This document shows, piece after piece, positions 56,715 to 64,000 of a DNA stretch of 64,000 bases. The stretch's first letter is position 1, and each line of letters begins with the position of its first letter. Under the pieces are notes generated by a model. That model was given only the letters and a program-made list of their open reading frames with translations, did no database searches and was not told the DNA's origin. The position numbers were made by a program, and so were the translations under genes. Origin of the DNA: Epiperipatus broadwayi (Eukaryota > Onychophora > Udeonychophora > Euonychophora > Peripatidae); contig JAQFVV010000021.1 of assembly GCA_028023455.1 (NCBI GenBank), forward strand, positions 2,532,351-2,596,350. Direction: 5' to 3'.

Positions 56715-57440
56715 TAGAAATTTGAACTCAGACTTTCAAGCAATCTTCAATTATCCACACTATCTCATACTACTGATACACATGACCATACACGTGCAGA
56801 AAAGATAAATAATCACCAATATTTGTATTTTGTGCTGAACCAGAACTCATCAGTTGGTCCAGATTATCATCTCCCATACACATATACAATCAGTATATTA
56901 AGATAACAAATTCTTAAATTTCAATGGACAGGCTTCAATTTACTCCAACCTCCAACTCTTCAGTCATCCATACCATTGAAAATCTGATGATAGAATTCCC
57001 CAAATCCCATGGTAATGCCAATATTGCTATCTTGCTCATGTTGACCTCAACTCACTCTGACTCCTTATATACATTTTAATATAAGTCCAGTCCATCTTTA
57101 TATTAATATATATATGTAGATGTAATGATTTGGTAATCTGAGCTGTTACATTAATGTAATGTCTACATGGGTATGACTACAATATCAAATACTATAAAGG
57201 CTTTGAGCATTCCATCATTAGTTTTTCAATGAAATGGACAGTTGGATAGTTGGAAGGGTGAAAATATTGAAGCCTATCCATTAAAGTTCTGACTGCATAT
57301 ATGTGTGGGAAATTAAGATCTGTCCCAACTGATGAGTGCTTGGTCATGTGTATTTGTTGATTGAAATGGAATGGATAATGAATAGACTAAAAATTCTGAG
57401 TTCAAATATAAAAAACATTCAGTATAAGCAAATTACATGC
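56715..57440. mobile_element. Inverted pair of HR repeats (cluster, pair 2)
   Basis: - copy about 56715-57050 with CTGATGAG and paired stem I but AAAA for GAAA. + copy about 57150-57440 with CTGATGAG, then a deletion that removes stem II and GAAA. The centre keeps the family's 'gaattccccaaatccc' / 'gagcattccatcat' palindromic sequence. Confidence 0.65.
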
Positions 57441-57674
57441 TGTCTTTTAATTATATAAATATATATAATGAACTTATTTTTGAATATTATAATAGTTATT
57501 ATAAATAATGCTTACAATAGTAAAAGGCGAATATATTTTATTATAATAATTGATTGTAACAAAGCAGTCAACTAATTCCAGTTAGAAACCATATATAAAC
57601 AAATGTAATTTTATTTCTCAATTTTTGTGATTTTATATATTTTTTAATTTTTTTATACAAATAGTATAATAAAG

Positions 57675-58110
57675 AGATTTGAGCCAGACTTTCAAGCTCT
57701 CTATAATCATCAACTCCATTTTATGTATCTGATACATATGACTACATAATATGAAAAAGGTAAGGGATTTCCAATATACATATTTTATGCTAAACCAGCA
57801 CTCATCAGTTGGTGCAGATTATCATCTCCACACATATACATAATCAGTGTTCAGTATACAGATTCAGCCTGTATTTTGTCCATCCCTCTTTTCTGTATTT
57901 AAATGGGATTAAGGTCCTGCATATGAGGGATTATAATGACTTATGGTCAACATGGGTATGACACCAAAATTGGAAAACAATGACTTTGATCATGGATCAG
58001 CAGATTTTCAATGATATGGATGGCTGAAGAGTTGGAGAGTGGAGAGGATTGAAGCATATCCATTAAAGTTTGAAGAATTGCTATCTTAATATAAACTGAG
58101 CACTGATTTT
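57675..58110. mobile_element. Inverted pair of HR repeats (cluster, pair 3)
   Basis: - copy about 57675-57960: CTGATGAG and a good stem II (TGCTGG/TTTAGCA) but TAAAA in place of CGAAA. + copy about 57960-58110 is truncated at an ATATATATA run before reaching the ribozyme. Confidence 0.6.
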
Positions 58111-60581
58111 ATATATATATACACTTCATAATAATAGAATGTCAATTACTAAAAAATTTTAAATTTTAAGATATTTGTATGATATATAAATAATAGTAGA
58201 TAATTAGATTTATAACAATTTAAGTAAAAATACCTGTATATAAATAATGAATTATTTTAAAAAACAGTTAAATAAAGCTTAATTATATTCTCATATTTAA
58301 AAGCTGCCATATAAAATAATACACTATAAATATTAAAAGTATATTAACAATCCAATTGTAATATTTTAAAACTAATAAATTAAATTAAAAAAAACAATAT
58401 TAATATTATAATTATAATTAATATTCAAATCTAATCTAATATATTTTAAAATAAACTTTAGATGGAGAATTATATTTGTCTACAATTTAAATTATTTCCA
58501 AATTTTTATAAAATATATCAGTTTTAATTTAGACGAGATAAATTAAAAATCATCTGATAAAGTTAGTAATCATTGACTTATATTATATACCTTCACACAC
58601 ACCTAGAATAAAAAAAATTGAATTAGAATAAAGTAATTCCTACTTAAATAATGTTAAAATTAAATATTTATTTTAAATTTTAAATATAATATTTAATAAT
58701 TTTAAAATTGAATACAGTAATAAAAAAATAAATATTTTATTTAAATAAAAAAAGATAAATTAAATATTAATATTAAAATAGATATTAAATTATTTTAATA
58801 ATTTTTAAAGTTTAAATAATTTAATAAAACTATAATTAGTTTAAAAATACTATTCTAAGAATATTTTAAACACATAAATTCTTTATTTTAAAGAGTTTAA
58901 TCTATTATAAACTAAAAAAATTCCTAAAAAATCATTAACAATCAACAGAGGTATTTTACAGACAAAATATAAAATTAAAAAAATAATTAAGTGAAGGAGG
59001 AGTAAATATTTTTATATAATACATAAAAAAATATAATTTAAAATTTTTATTTTTTTAAAAGTTTTTAAAGATAATATTTTGAACTACCTTTACATGAGCA
59101 ATTTTAAAAGTTTCTACCAGATATTTTATTCAAGTTTCCAAAACCTTACATAAAATAAATACTACAAAAACATATAAAATATGATAAAGAAAAATATTTA
59201 AGCTTGATACACTATTTACCAACCAGAAACTTATTATAACTCAGAGAATATAATTACTATACAAAACTTAAAAGAGAATATTCTCAGAAAAATTATACCA
59301 CAAATTTATAGTACTCTAAGTTATTTTATTCTTCTCTATAAAAAATTAAGATAATATCATAAAAAAAAATTATATAAAATATAACAGAAAAGAATTTTCT
59401 TTTAAAAAACATTACAAAGTATAAGACCAAAACTTTAAAAGAAAGAAAAATTACGAATAATGATATAAAGAGATTATTTTTTTAAAAAAAAAAAAAAAAA
59501 TTTTCTAAGAGAATTAAAAAATATATAAAGCATTGGAGGAATTATAGAAAATGGAAATTTAAATTATTAATGAAAATGGACCATGAGATAGAAAAATTTA
59601 TGAATATTTAAATCAAAGTACATAGAAGATACAAAAAAAAAATATTAAAAAAATATTAGAGAGAATAGTAGATTTTTTTACAGATTAAATAATACATAAT
59701 TAATAATTATAAATATATAAAAACAAGATTACATTATAATTTATGGAAAATATTTTTTTTAAAATTAAAACAGAAAGAAATTAAGAAGGAAAATAATAAA
59801 ATTTTTTTACTTTAATATGAACTTTCAAAAAGTTTATAAAGAAGACAGTAAATATAGTTTAAATATTTTTTATAATTATTTAGAATATAAAATTAAGATT
59901 AGAAAACAAAAACAAAATTTAGTAATATTAAAATTAAATATAATACATAAAATACAAAATATTTTAAAAATAAAGGTATGGAGTGAATCTTATACTACAA
60001 GGACAAATGAGGAAGCTATGACCGACGAGAGATAAAGATTTTTAATTTTATATATTATCAATTTAATACTACCTCTACACCAAAAAACCGAGGACAACTA
60101 TCAAAAGAAAAATTATTTTATTCTAAAAAACATATTTTCCTACAACTTCAGCTATAATAAATTGCTAGACAAAACAACTTTAATTTTATTTATAGCACCA
60201 GAATTTAAGAACTGAAATACACACCTCTCAAGTAAAACAAAAAATAAAAATTTATATATTTTTTAATAAAAAGAATTAATGATTTCGATATAAGGAAACA
60301 AGAAAAGGAACTTAAATCTATACATAAAAATAAATTAATAAAAAAAATAATAAATATAAAACACACAAATGAGAATGATATTAGAAATATTTTAATTTAC
60401 AAACTAAAATACTTCATAAGACTAATAATACCTGGAGAGACACATTTAATTCAGTGGGAAAATCCAGAAAATATAAAAATAAAATAAACAAAAATTTTAA
60501 ATAAGACCTCATAAAAAAATTAAAGATATCTTATAATATTTAAATTTTAAAATACTTTACAATCAAAATTATTCTACCTAA

Positions 60582-60812
60582 GTCAGAATTCAGAGAGAAA
60601 CTACAATTTTAAAACCTTTTAGACACACCAACTTTACACATACTGATCTTCAGAGGCCTCACTCGAGAATCCTTCACAAAGACTTGAATATAGCAAGACC
60701 AAAGAAAACAAAACGAAAAGATTTCAAGACCCTTAAAGTTTTCGCATACCTTTACTACCTCTTTATAAATTTTATAATAAAGTTTATTTTCTTCAAGTTT
60801 TTTATAATTTGA
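60582..60812 (+). pseudogene. Unidentified open segment within the A-rich block
   Basis: 76 codons open without an obvious start, including HTNFTHTDLQRPHSRILH and ARPKKTKRKDFKTLKVFAYL. It is richer in G/C and in ordinary residues than its surroundings, ending in a hydrophobic LYYLFINFIIKFIFF run. No family recognised. A remnant of a retroelement C-terminus is possible. Confidence 0.3.
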
Positions 60813-61379
60813 GTATTCCTTCCTATCTTTTTATTTTAATTCTTTCCCAATACTATACTAACACATAAAAAAATAAAAATAATTCAACCCTATATTTTTT
60901 TAAAAAAATACTAACAAAATTTTAAACACTTTATCTTTATTTTTTTACCAAAATAATTAACAATAAATAAACTACATAAACAAATATTTTTTACATATAT
61001 AAGAAGAGAATTTAAATATATAAATTTTAAAAATTTTTAAAATAAGAGATAGGAGAAAAAGACAAAATTATTTAAAGTATATAAAATATAATTTAACAAA
61101 AAGGTGATCTTTTAACTTTCAGGATAAAGACTCAGATATTAAATAGTATATGATAAAAAGAGGAAATAGAAAAAATTTCTAAGAACAGGGAATAGTTTTA
61201 AAAAAGAATTTTATATGTAGTAAGCAGATAGTATTTTGAGTAGATAGAAAAACAAAAAGACGGAAGGAGGAGAAGGGAGAGGAAACCAAAGATTTTTTAA
61301 AATAGGAAAAATAAATTGGAAATAGTTTGGGATTGATAGTAACCCGCGAACACAAGTGAGTTTATACAAATTGAGTATA

Positions 61380-61513
61380 AAAAAACAAAAAAGACAGAAA
61401 CCCCACTTAACCGAGCAGAAAAAACGATTGACCCTGGCCCAAAGAACAAAAAAAAGTAGAGAAGAGAAAAGAAACCAAAAACAAAAAAAAGAAAACAAAA
61501 AAAAAAAGAAAAA

Positions 61514-61550
<37 letters not shown>

Positions 61551-61860
61551 AAAAAAAAAAAAAATAAAGGAAAACAAAGGAAGAGAAAAGAAAAAAGAAA
61601 AAAACAACCAAAAAAAACCCAAAAAAAAAATTTAATAAAAAAAGAAAAAAAAAAAAGAAAAAAAAAAAAACCAAAAAAACAAAAAAAAAAAACAAAAAAA
61701 AAATGACAAAAAAAAAAGGAGAAGAAAAGAACAAAAAGGAAAAAAAAAGGTAAAAAAAACAAATATCCCACAAAACCAAAAGAAACAGAAAAGTCCAAAA
61801 AAAAAAAATGAAAAAGTAAACAAAAATACAACCAAACAAAACACCACTCGATATAAACCC
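61380..61860. repeat. Poly-A-rich low-complexity tract
   Basis: Long A homopolymers broken by single C, G or T. Overlapping - strand frames made almost wholly of Phe are artefacts. Confidence 0.85.
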
Positions 61861-61994
61861 CACTTATTCATTTCAGGAAGAAAAAAATAATATATATATA
61901 TTTTATATGTTAGTGCGAGTAGATAGCAAAAATCCCTTTCATATTTACCAATTTAAACATAAAACAATTAGAACCGAGATTATTATCATTTTTA

Positions 61995-62099
61995 ATGGCG
62001 ACTAGAAGAGAAATATTACAGAAAGCCGAAGAAACAGATAGTATTGGAAAAGGGGAAGGTTACAGAAGGAGAACACACCCCAGCCCCCCAAAAAAGTAA
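61995..62099 (+). other. Small open frame, 34 codons
   Basis: MATRREILQKAEETDSIGKG to a TAA at 62097. After that stop the same frame stays open to a TGA near 62194. Composition is unlike the A-rich block. It could be the start of a decayed retroelement ORF1 or chance. Confidence 0.2.
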
Positions 62100-62189
62100 C
62101 TAAAGAACGAATGTATTTTAAAAGGGAATATTATAGCGAATTCATTATTATTGTCGGCGACCAACAAAAAGGGGGAACGAGAGGGGAAA

Positions 62190-62345
62190 TGATGATCTGG
62201 ACCAATTGATGAGCACTGGTTCAGCACAAAAAACATATATTGGAGATCATTTATATTTTTTTTGTATGTAGTCATGTGTATTGGTTATATAACATGGAAT
62301 TGATGACTATAGGGACTTTGAAAGTCTGGGTTCAAATTTCTTTTA
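62190..62345 (+). mobile_element. HR repeat, ribozyme-to-tail copy
   Basis: Begins at GATGATCTGGACCAA, the 3' side of hammerhead stem I, with no upstream body. The core is TTGATGAG, the GAAA position is lost in an A run, stem I partner UUGG is present (about 62240), and the tRNA-like module has B box GGGTTCAAATTTC (about 62330). Confidence 0.6.
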
Positions 62346-63819
62346 ATAACTATTATAATATTTTTCCAACAAAGAAAAAATAGCTGTAATTTACAAAACA
62401 CAGTGGAAAATAACTTTTATTTTGACTACAAGAGGTATAAGATATTGCTAATCTTGAAAAGAAAGAGGTATACAAACTTATACTTAGATGAGCCAAATTC
62501 AAACTTTCAATTACAAAATTCTGTAAAATTAAGGCATATAAAAATTTGCATCGATATTACATACTGGTTGTAGCTATTACAGGTTAAAATGTGTGGTCCT
62601 ATTTATGTTCTATAAAGTGATTTTGAAGTCATTACAAAATTCATATTTATTTTTTATTGTATTCTTTAATATTTTTATTAGGATAGATTGATAGCTAATA
62701 AGGATGATAATGACATATCATGTTGCACTGTTATATTTCATTATCTTAGATATCTCAGCTTTTCTAAGTTAATGACTTGTCAAAATTTAAACGAACGTAA
62801 TAATTTTTTAAGACATGTTTTTCTTATAAACCTCTTGTGTTATTAAAACATCATAGGCTTTTGGAAATGAGGACATACATTTTAAGTAATAATATTAAGT
62901 GTTAATCTTTATATGTTGAATATATATTTGCAATACATTCTATATTACATACTAAAAAGTTATATCTGTTTATTTAATTTGTTTTTCCCTCCATTCTACT
63001 GTAATATTTGTGCCAACTTTTAAATAGCATGTGATTAATATCTTTTTATGTTTGCTTGTAATAAAGTTTTGACTAGCTTTTTAATAACATCCCCATGAAC
63101 AAGAGATTAATGTTAAGGTAATTAACAATTTTTCTATTGGCTTTTTAAATGCTTGCCTTTTTTTATTGCTATTAAATGAAAAAATTAAAATATGTAAAAG
63201 AGCTAAATATTTTTTTCTGTACTTTAAAACGAACACTTAAGAGAAACAAAAAGAAAGAAACATTTTCATGTTTAGATAATTAGGATACTAAGTTTATTTT
63301 TATAATTACTTTATTTTAAATATGTTTATATTAATTTATTCAAGATTACATACAAAATACCAAAATAATAAAATTTCAGAGTTATATAAAATTAAAGTGG
63401 CTTTTTATTGTCTCTGAAATAATATATTAAACAATCTTTCTTTTGACACAATCCCAAATCTTAATTAGTCTCTTCTCTTTTTTTATATTTTTTTCTTTAG
63501 TTTTATATTCTAATAATAATAAAAACTCTATTATCCATTTGTCTTTACATTTTAGTGTACAAAACAATATATCAACTTTGCATACATATAATTTGTGATC
63601 CATTAGTTCTTATAATACACTATCTCTTGCTCTTTCTATGTATATAATTCTAATTTTTGTTATATATATATATTATACTTTTACAATGTATGTTCATATA
63701 CCTGGCTATGTAGAATATGTTTATCTGTCTACTTTATTATATGGCTGAGTCACTTTTAGTGCTAAGCACCTTCATATACCACTTTGTCAAGCACACGCAT
63801 ATACATATACAAAAGTATT
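62346..63819. other. AT-rich DNA without recognised genes
   Basis: No repeat family or exon-like segment seen. Confidence 0.45.

Positions 63820-63877
<58 letters not shown>
63820..63877. repeat. (CA)n(TA)n compound microsatellite
   Basis: CACACACACACACA followed by about 22 TA units. Confidence 0.95.
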
Positions 63878-63879
<2 letters not shown>

Positions 63880-64000
63880 ACTAAAATTAACTTAATTTGA
63901 TCCATCTACAGAAATTTGTGATTTTTTAAGGAGTAACTTTTGATGAAAAAAATTAAAAAATGTCCATTGGATTATTTGCAATGACTGATATTATCAGCCA

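Larger units (their letters stand above)
58130..61990. other. Compositionally anomalous, extremely A-rich block
   Basis: For almost 4 kb the + strand is dominated by A, with short T runs and little G or C, unlike either flank. Homopolymers become frequent toward the right. It may be an old element altered by a strand-biased process, or a poorly assembled stretch. Two segments inside it look slightly coding (60582-60812 and 61995-62099). Confidence 0.55.

Noticed and set aside
30413-58110. CRISPR-like array
   Set aside because: Repeats are inverted, irregularly spaced and of transposon type; the window is eukaryotic.
61211-61871. Several overlapping - strand frames of 71-188 codons
   Set aside because: Almost pure Phe/Leu/Val from poly-A-rich DNA on the other strand. 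Low complexity, not genes.

Overview
This is repeat-dense, very AT-rich eukaryotic DNA (roughly a quarter to 30% G+C by eye). It has no operons, no bacterial gene structure and almost no long open frames. The mobile-element set is animal: Penelope-like elements with a GIY-YIG nuclease, RTE/BovB-like non-LTR retrotransposons, several tRNA-derived SINE-like families, hAT, pogo-like and TTAA-associated foldback DNA elements, and one probable solo LTR. I read it as intronic or intergenic DNA of an invertebrate animal; the species cannot be named from the sequence. Only one short segment (6173-6260) looks like a genuine host protein-coding exon. If that is right, much of the window could be intron of a + strand gene.

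Layout. 1-6 kb: a LINE 3' end at the left edge, a LINE endonuclease scrap, the best-preserved Penelope-like ORF (2861-3577) and three foldback copies. 6-18 kb: the candidate exon, a tRNA-like SINE, an inverted pair of a ~440-bp unclassified repeat (8.8 and 14.5 kb), an inverted repeat with Penelope-type hammerhead remnants (9.5 kb) and tandem duplications at 10.7-11.1 kb. 18-30 kb: decayed LINEs (18.3, 20.3, 28.0-29.3 kb), TA arrays, a near-complete palindromic foldback element (23.9 kb) and the first hammerhead-bearing repeat (26.3 kb). 30-36 kb: an inverted hammerhead-repeat pair between 72-bp direct repeats, a long decayed LINE EN-linker-RT segment and a Penelope C-terminal fragment. 36-48 kb: hairpins, an internally deleted hAT with a perfect 8-bp target duplication, more foldback and LINE copies, another hammerhead-like inverted repeat and a solo LTR. 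48-58 kb: a 480-bp purine tract, a LINE tail with a zinc knuckle, a 1.07-kb pogo-like element, an 86-bp TA array and a cluster of three inverted hammerhead-repeat pairs. 58-62 kb: a compositionally odd, extremely A-rich block. 62-64 kb: one more hammerhead-repeat copy, then featureless AT-rich DNA.

The most interesting system is a dispersed ~250-300-bp family (called HR here) that combines a hammerhead ribozyme with a tRNA-like (A box/B box) module, usually as inverted pairs. In the copy at 30551-30616 (- strand) the whole hammerhead core can be drawn: CTGATGA, a 6-bp stem II, GAAA, a 2-bp stem III and a 5+6-bp stem I, with predicted cleavage after ATA. A second copy (26402-26460) keeps every helix except the first stem II pair. 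Ribozyme-bearing non-autonomous retroelements are known (schistosome Sm-alpha elements, plant and animal retrozymes, Penelope elements). Here the tRNA-like module lies downstream of the ribozyme and the copies form foldbacks, which seems unusual. Activity, family size and novelty cannot be judged without folding, assay and database search.
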